From: Brachionus plicatilis
Lineage: Eukaryota > Rotifera > Eurotatoria > Ploima > Brachionidae
Assembly: GCA_010279815.1 (NCBI GenBank)
Contig: QEOQ01000694.1
Location: forward strand, 818,423 to 882,422
Direction of reading: 5' to 3'
Length of the DNA stretch: 64,000 nt
The position numbers and the translations under genes were made by a program. Below are positions 1 through 13,569 of this stretch, piece by piece. Every line of letters begins with the position of its first letter. Within the stretch, counting starts at the first letter, position 1. The notes under the pieces were generated by a model. It saw nothing but the letters and a program-made list of their open reading frames with translations. It was not told the DNA's origin and ran no database searches.

Positions 1-439
1 GTCATTGGTGAAGCGCGGTTGATCGGCGAATTGATCATAATTACGCCTTAAGATCAGCTCTTTTAGCTTTTTAATTAGAGTTAGAGTTTGACAGTTGATC
101 TAGATAGAGTGTTTGGCTGCAAGTTGGCCAGTTGAGATAGATTCAAAAATAGAAAATCCGCTTCTAATTGATCTGTAGAATTCTCTAATTTATTTATTTT
201 TATTTATACTTTTAAAAATGATCGGAATAATCTCAATTGTCTTTTTTACAAACACCGAATAGAGCAGAGTTAAATTAACATTTTCTTAGTCAAGTCGATA
301 TTGAAAGTATTGATTATTATTTTTTTTAATTAGCAGCAAATTTATCGATCTGATAAATTAATTTTGAAAAAAATTTTTCATTTTTGGTTACACAAATTTT
401 TTCAGAATTTTTAAAAAAATTTTTCTAGCATGTCAAAAA

Positions 440-512
440 TGATCGCACCAAGGATCGAACTTGGGACCTCCTGTGTGTTAGACAGATGTGATAACCACTA
501 CACCATGCGATC
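440..512 (-). tRNA. tRNA-Val (anticodon AAC)
   Basis: On the minus strand the sequence folds as a complete cloverleaf. The 7-bp acceptor GATCGCA/TGCGATC is perfect, the D arm carries the box A element TGGTGTAGTGG, the anticodon loop reads CTAACAC with AAC at positions 34-36, and the T arm contains GTTCGATCC. There is no intron. The discriminator base is A, followed directly by TTTTT, the RNA polymerase III terminator. Confidence 0.95.
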
Positions 513-2699
513 TTACCAACAAACTTTTTCCATTTAGAGTATTATTTTACTTTTAGACAAGAGTGCTTGTCTCATATATGAGTCGCAGAATCAAGTAAAA
601 TAAATATTAAATTTTATAAATTAGAAAAAAAAGCTTTAAATTCTCAATTTTTGATTATTCCTTTATGATAAAAATTTGATTAATTTTAAAAATTTTGACA
701 AAAATTAACATCAATTTTATTTAAAAAAATTTCAAATATGGAAACATACCGAGTCTAATCCTGACGGCCATTCATGGACAATAGTTTTTTTTATGCAACT
801 TAAATTTCTCCAAATCAACAATTCAATCTTTCAATCTTTCAACTTTAATTTTTAATTTTTTAAAAGTATTCATCTTTACAATTATTCTATTATTTAACCT
901 TTCAATTTTTTAAACTCATTCAACTATTTAATCTTACAATTTTTCACAAAAGATTAAATCTACTTATTAATCTTGTTATTACAATTAATTTAGTCGTAGA
1001 AATTATAAATTAAATATATTTTGTTTAAACTATTTTTTGTATATTAATTTCATTCTAATTATCTCTTTTTCTATTATAATAATTTGAAAAGCATTTATTT
1101 ATATTCTATGAAATAAAAAATTAATTTTCTCTTTTGATTATTTTTATTATTAAATTTTATTCTTTCTTTCAGTCTTAAAACCTGAAGAAGGCCTTTTGAT
1201 CGAAACCCGTTGTTACAAATTTACTTTTTATTCGAAATTTTTTTTAAATAAAAAATTTAAAAAAAAAATAATCGTTATTTATAATCATGTATATTTTATT
1301 AACTAAAAGATATACAATGAATGTTATGAATACGATAAAATATAAAGCGAAATAGTATTGGAATCATTTTTTGAGTATGGATAATTTAAAAAGTCGAAAA
1401 AATTAAGTTAAATTTACAAAAAATTTAAAAACAAAATAAATTTAGAGTTAAAGAAACCTAACCCAAAATAAACCATATATTTACTAACCGTAAAACCTCG
1501 CCAGACAGGTTCGGGGCGTAGCCCTGGTTTAGGGAGTTCGGTTCAGCAAAAATTCTTAGGGTTATTGCTTAAATATTGCTTTTTTATTTTTAAAAAGATA
1601 CCAAAATTTAGAAAAGGATAAAATTACTAAAAAATTAACTCTATATAATAAATTCAAAAAATAATTGAATAGTAGAAAAGTTGAATAAATTAAAAAATTC
1701 AAAAGTTAAATAATAGAATAATTTAATAGTTGAATTAGTTAAAAAAATTGTGATAGTGATGCTTTGTTTTTTAACTTTAAAATTGTAAAATAAAATTGTA
1801 TAAATAATGTACGGTTATTCTTCGATAATCGGGACCTTAAAATTCCGGAATTGTTGAAATTTCAAATTCTCTTGAGTAATACTCTAGATGTTAAATTTTT
1901 GACATTTTTATGAAGGATATTCCGACATCATTTTATGCATAATTAAGATAAAACCTTTTATTCTTTAGTCAGGAAATTGGATTTATTATAGAAATAATTT
2001 TTATTTTTTAGAGTTAATTTAACAATATTTGAAAACTATTCCAATTTGGAATTTTTTTTTTAAAGAATAGATGCTAGTTTAATTGATTTACTATGAAAAT
2101 CCATATTCCGCTTTTTAGAGACAACCGCAAAAAGCCGGTGTTGTGAATTAAGGATCAAAGAACAAAAAAATTTTTTTAAATGAAATAACTTTTTTACTAA
2201 GAGTTTAAAAATTGTTCTGCAAAATGTATCAGCTCATACAAACTTTGTACCATCCAAATTTAGTTTCTGCAAAAACTCTGCAACTCTGCAAAGCACTAAA
2301 TGTATTAGAAATCATTAAAATTAAATAGCAAAGTTATAAAACACCAAGTAAAAAAGTTATTTTTATTTTAATTCTTTCTTCCAAAATTCACAATGCCAAA
2401 AAACTTAATAACTTTTATTTTGGTGAAAAAATTCTTATTTAAAGATGTTTTGTTATTTGAGTAAGTTCTTTATTTGAGTAATATTTTTTTAAATATTATG
2501 TTTCATGTTAGATAATAAAAGTCGAGAAACAAAATAAGGTTTTCATAGTAATTTTAGGAACTTTCATTCAAGCATATTAGCATTAAAAAATATCTTTTCA
2601 ATTTCATATTTTTAAATTTGACTTATTTTTTAATTCAAAATAAAATTTTAATTAATCAAAAAATTGAAGTTGATAACATGATAAATCTAATCTGATCTT
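513..2699. other. Intergenic, AT-rich
   Basis: No gene seen. It contains a Penelope-type hammerhead-like motif near 1191 (separate entry) and a short GC-richer patch at about 1495-1545 of unknown origin. The remainder is low-complexity A/T sequence. Confidence 0.5.
1191..1226 (+). other. Degenerate hammerhead-ribozyme-like motif, PLE type
   Basis: The string CTGAAGA, then a 13-nt imperfect stem II (GGCC facing GATC), then GAA, then AC-CCGTT-GT-T, matches the order of the minimal type I hammerhead core found in Penelope-like elements: C3-A9 box, stem II, G12-A14, and a 2-bp stem III ending at the cleavage site. Position 7 may be any base in this core. Stem II has a mismatch and stem I is not convincing, so this copy is probably decayed. 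Only this fragment of an element is visible here. Confidence 0.35.
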
Positions 2700-3645
2700 C
2701 TGGAAACTCTAGATCTCATGGTCTGGCACTAGAATGGATTAAAGCTTTCTTGAAAAATAGAAGACAACGAGTTGTTCAAGGTGAAATTTTGTCGAATTGG
2801 GTTGAGGTTTTTGCGGTGTACCACAAGGGTCAGTGATTAATCCACCATTGGTGTTCGTTTTGTATATCAATGATTTACTTAAAGAAATAAAGAACCTTGA
2901 CAAAATGCATGCAGATGATACTAAAATGTTCTCGCAAACGGTATCAGAAACAAGTATAGCGAAACTACAATCAGATTTAGATTTAGTTTTCAAGTGGACT
3001 CAAGATTGGCTTCTTCTCTTTAACACATCAAAATGTGTGGTCATGCATTATGGACAAAAAAACAAAAATTTTCCTTATTTCATCAGGAAATCATTCGCTC
3101 GTTTTGATTGTAAGTTATTTAGATCTCTGTATCAAACTTTTGTTCGTCCTCTTTTGGATTTTGCGGTGCCTGTATGGTCTCTAATTCTTAAGTCTGACTG
3201 TGACAATGTTGAAAGGATTCAACGCAAAGCAACAAAATATGTTTCTTCACTTAGAAACAAATCGTAAGGAAGCAGATTGAAGGCTTTGAACATTCCAAAT
3301 ATGGTGGAAAGAAGAAAAGAGGTGATCCAAATCAAATATACAAGTTCATGCATGGAATAGAATTGGTTGAAAAAAGCAACAAATTTAATGTCACAAAAAA
3401 CCAAGGAAGAGGTCACTGCTTCAAATATCACAAATAAATTTCGAGGCTCCAACATAGAGATAACTTTTTTTTAAACAGAACCGCTAGCATATGGAACTCG
3501 CAGTCAAACTAATTAGTTGAAGCTCCCAATGTATACAGCTTTAAAGGTAGTTTTAATACTTTTCGTAATATCTATAGGACAGAAATCGAAATAAGACTTC
3601 TTAATGGAAAGAAAAGGCAAAGAAAAAATTTATCTTTGATGCACT
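2700..3645 (+). pseudogene. Non-LTR retrotransposon reverse transcriptase, decayed
   Basis: Conceptual translation shows LINE-type RT blocks in order: LEWIKAFLKNRRQRVV, then after a frameshift VPQGSVINP and VLYINDL, then ADDTKMF (the catalytic F/YADD motif with its first residue missing), QDWLLLFNTSKC, FVRPLLDFAVPVW, and a tail with RLKALNIPNMVERRK. Residues between the HYGQ and SFARFDCKLF segments are missing, so the copy has an internal deletion as well as frameshifts. The 5' half (endonuclease) is absent. It is a dead fragment unrelated to the flanking genes. Confidence 0.8.
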
Positions 3646-3825
3646 AAAAAATTCTCTTTATTACATTTTTAATTGAAAAATTTGTATCCAAAAGAATCAT
3701 TCGAGGTTTTTAAATCATCCATGAATTTAAAGTCAAACTGGATTTGGTAAATTTATTAAATAACTTTTTAAATATTAAAAAAATATTGTCTTTGAACAAG
3801 AAAAACATAGATATAAATTACAAAA

Positions 3826-5524
<1,699 letters not shown>

Positions 5525-5650
5525 TTGGCATTGGCTCAAGGTCAAAATGTGTTCACAAATTTTCTTCTCTACTGCTTTGTTAATTATGATAAAAAATTTA
5601 AATAACAAAAGAAATATAGTTGCATAATTATTTTTGCCAATAAAGCTCAT

Positions 5651-7824
5651 TAAATTTAGAAGAAATTTTTCAAATTTTTACCCTGGTTGCCATAAAGACT
5701 CGAAAATTGAGAAAAAGTTTGTAAATAAGTTTCTAGAGATTCTATTCAGGCTGATAAATATATTTAAAAAATTTTAAAAAAATGCAAAATAGACTCGTTT
5801 GAATGCCAAATTTAGCTAATTACTAGTTTGAATAAGAAAGTTGCATAATTTGGCTAATTTATTGAATTTTATAAATATTTTAAAGCATCTAGAAAATGTC
5901 GCATTTGCATCAAAAAAGATTAATTTTGGTAAAAATAAAAAAATTGATGCTTTTGAATACAATAAGGAATCGCAAACTGAAATTCAATAATATATCTATT
6001 AGGATTTAAGTTGAACAAAAATTACATGATTAAACTTATATTTATTAATTATTATACTTGATAAATTCTCTTGGTAATTAATCGCTTAACATTTATTGAT
6101 TTTTATTTAAAAAAATTAATTAGAAAAAATTAATTTTATAAATTTAAAAGTAATACGAGAATTTGATTCTTACAATATTTATTTATATTTGGATATAAAC
6201 AAATACTTTATAATGAAAAAATCATTTGAAAATTTATCTGAAAAACAATGATACTTAAATAGAATTTTTTATCACGAAATCTAATTTTATAATTTATTTT
6301 TCAAAAACAATTGATTTATAAATAATATTTTTGAATGATGGCTTGCTAAATTAGAATTTTGTTAAAGAAATAAAACGTGATTGACAATTGTTAAATAACT
6401 CTCTACAAATGAAAAAAGTGCTTTAAATTTTTAATTTCGATACCTAGATTTAAATCCTTATGATTAAAAAAAGAAGTAATTAACAATTTGAAAATTTAAT
6501 TGATTTTGCATAAAATTTTTAAATGATCAAAGTGTTTCACTTAGAAAAATCCTTATGAATTAATAACACAAAAAATTTAAATCTTTTAATTAATTTTTTT
6601 ATAAATAGAAAAAAAATTCGATCTTATTTCTCTGATGAAAATAAATTGAATTCTTTGAATATTAAGTAAAATTATTTTTTCCTTTCTTATAATTGTTATT
6701 GTTTATACTCTATTTCGAATAATTAGAAAATTTTTAGCTTAATAAAAATGCTTATGATTACACTAATTTTTAAGAAAATAAAATTTCGTGCAAAAATTTT
6801 GTTCGTACCTCTCCAGGCCATGTAATAAATCCTGACTATTGATGATTAAATATTTTTGATTAATTAGATAATCAATCTAAAATTTAGCATCCGTTTGAAT
6901 TTAAATCGATAGATGGCGCAGTTTTGTTTCTATTTTAATTCAGATTCTTTGAAAAGTTTGATTGAAATTAAAAAATCTTTCTTGTCAATATCTTCAAAAT
7001 AACTTTTTAAATTTTAATATTTTCTCTTGATCTTTTAACGATAAAAGAAAAGAACAATATTAGATTTCTTAATATATTGTCCTGGTTAAAATTGTTACAT
7101 TGAATAAATTGATATAATAAATTTTATTGATTTTATTTTGAAGCATTATCAAATTAGATAAATTATATTATATGGTAAACAATTTGTTAATAAATACGAT
7201 TCAAAAACACTAAAACTTGAAACTGTATCACTATTTACATTATAAAATTCAGTAAAAAATGTCAAACAAATTTGAATCGATATTGGATTTTTATTGTTAT
7301 TCAGCTAATCAAGCTTTTATTGTTACATTAATTAAAATAATTAAAAAGATCAATTATTACATAACTTAAATCAAGAAAATTTTGATTTTAGTAAAAAAAA
7401 CTTTCCCGAAATGCTAGAAATTATCAATTTAAATGAAAACAAATATTTTTATTATTGAGCTCAGTAAAAATAAATTATTACTAAAGATCCAATTATAAAA
7501 ATTCAATCTAGCATTTTCAAATCTTGAATTATTAAAAAAAAAGATAATTTTTTAAATTGTAAATTAAAAATAATTTTAGTAATATGAAACTAGATTTGTT
7601 GTAATATTTAAAATAATCTGGAAATTCAAAATGATTTTATTAATATCACTTGTTAGTAATTTCTTTTACAAATGGGCCACAATTTTAACTCCTCGGAAAT
7701 ATTTTTAAAAGTTTTATAAAAATAATTTTAGAAGCAATATGAAATTTTTTTAATAGAACATTTTTTGAAAAGGCTTGTCATTTAAGAAGATTATTTTTTT
7801 GTTGGATAAATTTTTCATTTAAAA
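5651..7824. other. Intergenic, AT-rich
   Basis: About 2.2 kb of low-complexity A/T sequence between two divergently transcribed genes (BTBD10 minus, GRHPR-like plus). Both promoters must lie here. I see no coding exon, repeat or RNA gene. Confidence 0.5.
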
Positions 7825-8978
7825 ATGAATGAAAAGCTCAAAGTATTTGTGACATTACCATTTGATTTCGAAGATGCCCATAATCTTCTAAGCAATTCAG
7901 GTTTCGAAGTCATTATAAACGAAGAATTACCTTTAGACAGAAGCAGTTTATTAAGAAAAGCAAGAGGTTGTCACGGAATTATTTGCTATCCAACTCAAAA
8001 TATTGATAAGGAATTTTTAAATTTTGTCGGAAATCAATTGAAAGTAAAAATTAAAAAATAAAAATTTTTACATTTATTATACAACAGAATTATTTGATTG
8101 ATTTAAAGGTAGTTTGCACTAATTCAGTCGGCTACAATCATATTGATCTCAAAGAATGCTCAAAACGTGGAATTAAAGTCGGCTATGCGCCAAATTTTTC
8201 TAATGGCAAGCTTTAAAGACTAGAATATTGGCTAAAGTAATAAATTAATTTAAAGTTGCGGTAGCTGAATTTGCCATTGGACTTTTATTAAATGTGTCAA
8301 GAAAAATTTCCGAAGGAATTGAATTCTATAAAAAGAACGATCTAAACGCTTATTGGACCGAATCATTTCTTTTGGGAAAAAGTGTGAAAAAGTTGAATGC
8401 TTTTTTTTAATAAATTATCTTGTTTTATTACAGGTCTAGAGGGCTCGACGGTTGGAATTTTGGGTCTTGGAAGAATCGGCCTCTGCATTGCAGCTAGACT
8501 AAAAGGATTTGATGTAAAAAAAATCATCTATCATAATAGACATCGTAGTGTACAAGGCGATGAATTAGGATTTGAACTTGTTGAATTTGAGGAGTTACTA
8601 ACAGGATCAGATTTTTTGATATGTTCTTGTTCATTGAATAAAGAAAGTAAGAATATTTTTAATAAAAAAGCGTTTGAAAAAATGAAACCAAGTGCAATTT
8701 TTGTCAATGTTTCTCGGGGTGAGTGTGTAGACCAGGACGAATTATATGAAGTGTTGAAAGAAAGTAAAATTTTGGCTGCTGGTTTAGATGTGACCACCCC
8801 GTATCTATTAGCTAAAGAGCACAAATTATTCTCTTTGGAAAATTGCTTTATTACACCATATATTAGCTCAGCTGAAGAAAACTGTCGCCTGAAAATGTCA
8901 GTAGTTACAGCTAAAAATTTAATAAATGGCCTTAATGGCCAAAATCTATTGTATCCATTAGAGTTTCATGAAGAATAA
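7825..8978 (+). CDS. GRHPR-like D-2-hydroxyacid dehydrogenase, likely inactive
   Basis: Four exons (7825-8043, 8109-8205, 8256-8381, 8434-8978) give 328 aa, the same length as human glyoxylate/hydroxypyruvate reductase. The family reduces glyoxylate and hydroxypyruvate with NAD(P)H. Visible blocks are TNSVGYNHID, the Rossmann nucleotide loop GILGLGRIG at 155-163, and VNVSRGE with the catalytic Arg at 242. The catalytic Glu of the usual PEPL block is Tyr271 (TPYLL), and the catalytic His of the usual PHIG block is Tyr290 (TPYIS). Two of three catalytic residues are therefore replaced while fold and cofactor residues remain. Intron 2 is GC-AG (ATG then GCAAGC). The reading frame is fully open, so this looks like an expressed pseudoenzyme or a neofunctionalised paralogue rather than a dead copy. 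Confidence 0.9.
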
Positions 8979-10688
8979 GAATGATATAATTGTTTTTATA
9001 AAAAAAAATAAAATAATTAAAATTAATTTATTCATTAATCTATAAATTCATGCTATTTTAAATTAAATTTAAAAGAATTTCCTTCAATTTTTATTCTTTT
9101 GTATTTTCAATATTGCTGCTTTGATTTAGAAGAAGCTATAGAAAGGCAAATCTGTGGGAAATTATAATAGCAACTTGAGCTTATCTTCACTCTGACGCAT
9201 TAATTGCATTCCGATGTAGTGAATGCCACAAATGGTAGTCTTGAAATGCTCAGATTTAAATTGTTGAAAATTTAAGCCATCAAACCCTAAATTAAATTTT
9301 CATGGATGTTTAAAATTACTGTCCAAAAATTTAGATTATGATAAATGGAAAATACAATTTTTTGAATTTTATTAATTCAATTGATTTTTTTCTTTCTATT
9401 TAAGTTAAATAGTAATTCAAATTTAAAGTACATAAATCTTTAAATAGACGAAAAAATATGCTTTATCATTTTATTATTTATTTATTGGAAAATTTCATAA
9501 AACAGCATCATGACTGATGGTATGACCAAAGTCTAATATTATCATATTAATAGCTTTATTTGAAAAATTGGTACCTTGAAGGAATATTACTATTACATGA
9601 TAAGACTAGTAAAGAGCAAAATCAAGCCTTATTTGTTCTCAAATTTTAATATTGAATTTGATAAACGATGTTTTTGAAATATTTGAATTATTTTTAAATG
9701 AGGTTTTTAAAGTTTGCATCAATTCAGAAAAATTTATATAACTTTATTGCTAAATGAGATAGTAAAAAAGTTATGCTTAAAATTTTGAGAAAATACTTAA
9801 ATTTAAGCAAATTTTTCTTAATTCAGTAAAATAAGTCGGCTAAAAACTCTGCAATATTCTGAATTTTGCAAAAATTCTTATCATTTTTGAAAATTTAGTT
9901 TTTGTAAAAATATATTTTCGGATTATCAAAAGTTGCTTTATCATCGAGCATCCTACTGAACTAAATTATTCTTAATTGTAAAAAGGTTTTTTTGAACTAT
10001 CTGAGTAAAATTAAAAATCTCTTTTAAATATAAACTCATCTAATTTTCTTGGAAAAGTTTCTTAAAAATTTTTTCAATTAGACTGATAGAAGGTTAAAAA
10101 TTAAAACCGATTTTTAAACAGGTTATAAAACCGGTTTTAAAGACCAGATTGAATTTTAAAATCGGCCGAAAATTCAATTCAGTAGTAAGTGTAAGCAGTT
10201 TCTAAGTGCGATACTTAAAAAAATGAATTTTGGCTATTTTTGAGTTTTAAATATTTTCTATATAATCATCTTACCAGTTCTTTTAAAACCAATTTTTGAG
10301 CATTTTTGTTCGAAAACTAATCTAGGTTTTTAGCTTTTGCAAATATTTTTCCATCGTTTTTAGATTCCATTGTTTGAAGTGTATTCCAAAAGGTAAGATT
10401 TAGAAAAATTCAACCAAAACTTACAACAAATTTTCATAAAGATCAAATTTTTTCAAAAAAAGATTATAAAAAGGCATATACTAACTAACGACTCTTCATG
10501 TAAAAAAAAGATAAGTGTTAGATAAATCCTGAGTTATTTAAAAGTCTCAAAATAAAGTCCAAGCCCGGACTTTTTTTCCGGAAAATTTATTTAGCTGGAG
10601 AAAAAATTGATTTTGGGATCTCGGAACTACGAGTCATCAAGATTAACACAATTTATTATTTTAAAATACTAAAACAATCTTCTAGTCA
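8979..10688. other. Intergenic with one exon candidate
   Basis: AT-rich sequence. Apart from the minus-strand exon candidate at 9162-9286 I see no supported gene. It ends at the assembly gap. Confidence 0.4.
9162..9286 (-). CDS. Possible 3'-terminal exon of an unrecognised gene
   Basis: A minus-strand block follows an acceptor-like TTTAG and stays open for 41 codons to a TAA. It reads FDGLNFQQFKSEHF, then TTICGIHYIGMQLMRQSED and KLKLLL. It is richer in G and C than its surroundings and has coding-like codon use. I do not recognise the family and could not find convincing upstream exons, so it may be a remnant or a chance open frame. It needs a partner exon ending in phase 1. Confidence 0.25.
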
Positions 10689-10761
10689 NNNNNNNNNNNN
10701 NNNNNNNNNNNNNNNNNNNNNNNNNNNNNNNNNNNNNNNNNNNNNNNNNNNNNNNNNNNNN
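10689..10761. other. Assembly gap (N run)
   Basis: 73 unresolved bases. A Penelope-type RT fragment abuts the right edge, so the gap probably falls inside a repeat. Confidence 1.
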
Positions 10762-10871
10762 AAAGCCTCAAGATTATTAACAATTACAAAAATATCATCA
10801 ATATATCTAGCATAAAAAAGTGGTCTATGAATATTTAACCAAATTCTTTCGTAACAATATACAAATAAATT
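10762..10871 (-). pseudogene. Penelope-like reverse transcriptase fragment
   Basis: Minus-strand translation gives ERIWLNIHRPLFY followed by ARYIDDIFVIVNN, a typical YxDD catalytic block of Penelope-like element RTs. It is truncated by the gap on one side and loses homology on the other. With the hammerhead-like motif at 1191 this suggests Penelope-like elements are or were active in the genome. Low-level similarity to other RT classes cannot be excluded from so short a piece. Confidence 0.55.
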
Positions 10872-11350
10872 ATGAAAAGGTAAAAAATCCTGAATTTAAA
10901 TGGCTAAAAGCACTCTCTCTTAATGTATTTAGATTTGGTTAACCCATTTTTAATACAAGAAAATTTTTAAAATTTCAACTTAATATTTTTCAATAATTCA
11001 ATATGTATATTTTTTCCAAATTTAAATAATCAAATCAACAAAAATCAAATTTATACTTTTAAATGTTGTAAAAAACATTAAAAAATTAACAATGCCTATT
11101 TTCTATTGATTAAACTAAAGAGGTGTTAAATTCTAATTCTTTAGTATCCATTTATTTTTAATTTAACTAAAAACAAGTTCAATTGATTAAAATATTAAAT
11201 ATTTAAATAAATACAAATTGAAAAGATCATTTAAATACCTTGCGTGAATTTACTTTAATTAATAAACCTATTTTTTGTTATGTAATAATTTTATCTTGGT
11301 TTATAGACAAAAATTTCAAAATTTCGAAAATAAGTTTTATTAAAAAAAAA
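10872..11350. other. Intergenic, AT-rich
   Basis: Downstream flank of the sirtuin gene. I see only low-complexity A/T sequence. Confidence 0.5.
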
Positions 11351-12277
11351 TTATTTTTCACTCAACTCATTTAACTCTTTATCTAAATCCAATAATTTTG
11401 CCAGTTTTAAGCAAGCAGCGTCGCATTCATTTAACTCTGCCACGAAGCGGTAATTTTTATCCTGATCGACCACATAACGTTCCCATTCACCTACTAAATC
11501 ACGGTTTATCAGCAATTTGGGACAATCAATTTTGACAGCCAGCGGTAGCCTAGAAAAAGGAGCAACTTTCAAGCTAGTTCCCATCACGATCAAACAGTCA
11601 CACTCTGAAAAATCCTGTCTAAAATTCAAAAATTCAGTTGGCAAGCATTCGCCAAAAAACACAATATCTGGTTTTACAAGTCCACCGGAGCATTCTTCTT
11701 TTTCACAATACAAAATACTTTCTATATCTAATTTATCCTTCATCCATTTCATTGAGTATTCAGCTCCGCATTCCAAGCAATGACCAGTTCTAAATGAACC
11801 ATGAGCGTGAATTATTTTATCATTTGAAATACCAGCCATAAGCTCTAAATTGTCTATGTTTTGAGTGTAAATTTTTCGAACCATGTTCTTTTTGACGAGA
11901 AGCTTCTGAAAATAATGGGTGATTGATGGCTTAAAATTGGACGGCATCAATTCTCTGCTTAATGTGAAAAAAGGCTCCGGATTTTTTACGAAAAAATCAA
12001 GCTCAAAAATGGACTGTGGAGTTGGTAAATTGTATTTTTGTAAATTGTCATAAAGACCTGTGCCAGGACTACGAAAATCTGGTATTCCGACTGAAGTACC
12101 AATACCGGCACCGTTCATAATTATTATATTGGAACATGATTTCATGTATTCGGCAAAGCCAGCTAGATCCAATGATTTCAATTTTCTAATATCTTTAAAT
12201 GGATCTTCTTGAGTATTTTCACTTAATGATAAATTTTGTATTGAACTGTCCAAACTATCAATATCGATGGCACTCAT
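11351..12277 (-). CDS. SIRT2: SIRT2-type NAD-dependent protein deacylase
   Basis: A single 308-codon exon encodes a class I sirtuin. Visible elements are the NAD-binding loop at 56-68 (GAGIGTSVGIPDFR), TQNIDNLE at 138-145, the catalytic His159 in HAHGSF, four Zn-binding cysteines (167, 170, 191, 196), LVKPDIVFFGE, MGTSLKVAPF, and a C-terminal LNECDAACLKLAKLL block closest to SIRT2. Expected activity is removal of acyl groups from lysines of histones and tubulin using NAD. The usual Ser of the GAGIS motif is Gly60 (GGT where AGT would give Ser). The start ATG opens the frame with a short acidic N-terminus. No nearby gene is obviously connected. Confidence 0.93.
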   Translation of the reverse strand: MSAIDIDSLDSSIQNLSLSENTQEDPFKDIRKLKSLDLAGFAEYMKSCSNIIIMNGAGIGTSVGIPDFRSPGTGLYDNLQKYNLPTPQSIFELDFFVKNPEPFFTLSRELMPSNFKPSITHYFQKLLVKKNMVRKIYTQNIDNLELMAGISNDKIIHAHGSFRTGHCLECGAEYSMKWMKDKLDIESILYCEKEECSGGLVKPDIVFFGECLPTEFLNFRQDFSECDCLIVMGTSLKVAPFSRLPLAVKIDCPKLLINRDLVGEWERYVVDQDKNYRFVAELNECDAACLKLAKLLDLDKELNELSEK

Positions 12278-12723
12278 CTTTTTTTAAAATTTAGTGAGTA
12301 GAATATTTGAAATTATTATAAATAATTCGGAATATTTTATTTAAGTTTTAAGCTCAACCTAGTTATTATACTTAATCAAAATGTGCAATACGACTTGACA
12401 AAAATTAAGAAAATTTTTATGTTTCGAACAAAGGAAAAAGTAAAATTAATTTCAGGTAGCTATTTCAGATTTTTTCCTAACTATTTCATTTTAAAAATTG
12501 AAAAATAATTAATTTCAATCTTAATTTGAAAATTTTCCCGTGCAAATTTTATGAAATATCATACTAAAAATTTGCGTCATCTAGTATAAATAAGAAATAT
12601 TTTTAAAATATAAATTAAAGAACTAACATTAAATTAGTAAATTTGATACTAATTTGAAATTTTTTATATCACTAAAAAAAACAACACTATTAAAATAATT
12701 TTATTTAGAACAATGCCTTAAAG
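12278..12723. other. Intergenic, promoter side of the sirtuin gene
   Basis: AT-rich spacer between the sirtuin ATG and the left end of a DNA element. I see no further feature. Confidence 0.5.
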
Positions 12724-13523
12724 GGGTTATGTCCAATTTGTGATCAGTCAAATCATGCTGAGTTGGTTAACATAGGCCTTTTTTTTTGATAACATTTTTG
12801 ATGATCACATAATTTTTGATCAAAATTTATTTTAAGAAAAATTTCGTGAATAAAAAAAAATTGCGTGTGTTCGACTTTATTTTTTTGTGATCATTAAATA
12901 TCTTTTTGAATTTTGAAATAAAAATACTTATAATATATTAGCTAATGTTTTTTAGTCATGTGCAATTTAACACTTTAGTCATTTTTCATTGATTGATTAC
13001 ATATGGGACATGGAACTGGATTCAAATGTTTTCTCAAAGCCTTGTGTACAACATCTTGAGTAAGAAACAACTGGAGTAGTTGTGGTATTTTTTTTATATT
13101 GGACAGCTTTTTCTTTGGCATTATTTAATTCTAAAGTACAAATTTTAGAATTTATTTTTTTAGATCTAAATCTAAATTCTCAAAATTAATCTCTGAGTCA
13201 CTATCAGAAGACAAAGTATCGTTTTGTTTACTTTGAAATTTTGCAATGGTGGCGTAATCATCATCACTAAGTGCATTGATATCTTTATCTAGTTCATCCA
13301 AGTCACCTTAGGATCCTCGCTCTGACTCCATCAATAAACCGAATAATGATTCTCCATCTGGATCATCTTCAAAATTATGATTACCATCATAATTACCGGT
13401 ATCAATAACCAAATGGACAAAAGCATCTACATTAATATCTCCGTTAATTAGCAAATAAAATTGATCCAAATATTCTATTGATGTCCCTGATTTATAAAAT
13501 TTAGCTATTTTTTTTATATACAT
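12724..13523. mobile_element. Truncated copy of zinc-finger DNA element (family Z)
   Basis: The left end GGGTTATGTC(C)AATTTGTGATCA matches the terminal repeat of the intact-ended element at 31386-32029, and both share an internal block ending in GTGCAATTTAAC / ATGCAATTTAAC. The minus strand carries a decayed ORF: a start region ending in SERGS, an in-frame stop, an acidic part with INALSDDDY and SSDSDSEINFENL, then after a frameshift KALRKHLNPVPCPIC and SVKLHMTKKH, i.e. a C-x2-C-x12-H-x4-H finger with another stop inside. The right terminal repeat is missing, perhaps lost when the adjacent LINE inserted. This copy preserves more of the coding region than the other. Confidence 0.65.
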
Positions 13524-13569
13524 TTTATTGTTTTTAATTTTAATTTATCAAAAAATGAAGAATATTTAT

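Noticed and set aside
1490..1560. GC-richer patch resembling a tRNA or SINE head
   Set aside because: Does not fold as a cloverleaf, and box A/B spacing is not met.
1800..1850. Pogo-like terminal motif (GATAATCGGGACC...CCGGAATT)
   Set aside because: Only loosely similar to the ends at 43.5 kb, with no partner end or coding remnant.
5525..5650. In-frame upstream ATG extending BTBD10 with a hydrophobic N-terminus
   Set aside because: The added segment resembles translated A/T-rich non-coding DNA, and no family member has such a leader.
5686..5699. X-box-like GTTGCC AT AAAGAC upstream of BTBD10
   Set aside because: Meets only a loose consensus that occurs often by chance; the gene is not known to be ciliary.
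8531..8824. 97-codon open frame antisense to the GRHPR-like exon
   Set aside because: Mirror of the real coding strand, with no recognisable motif.
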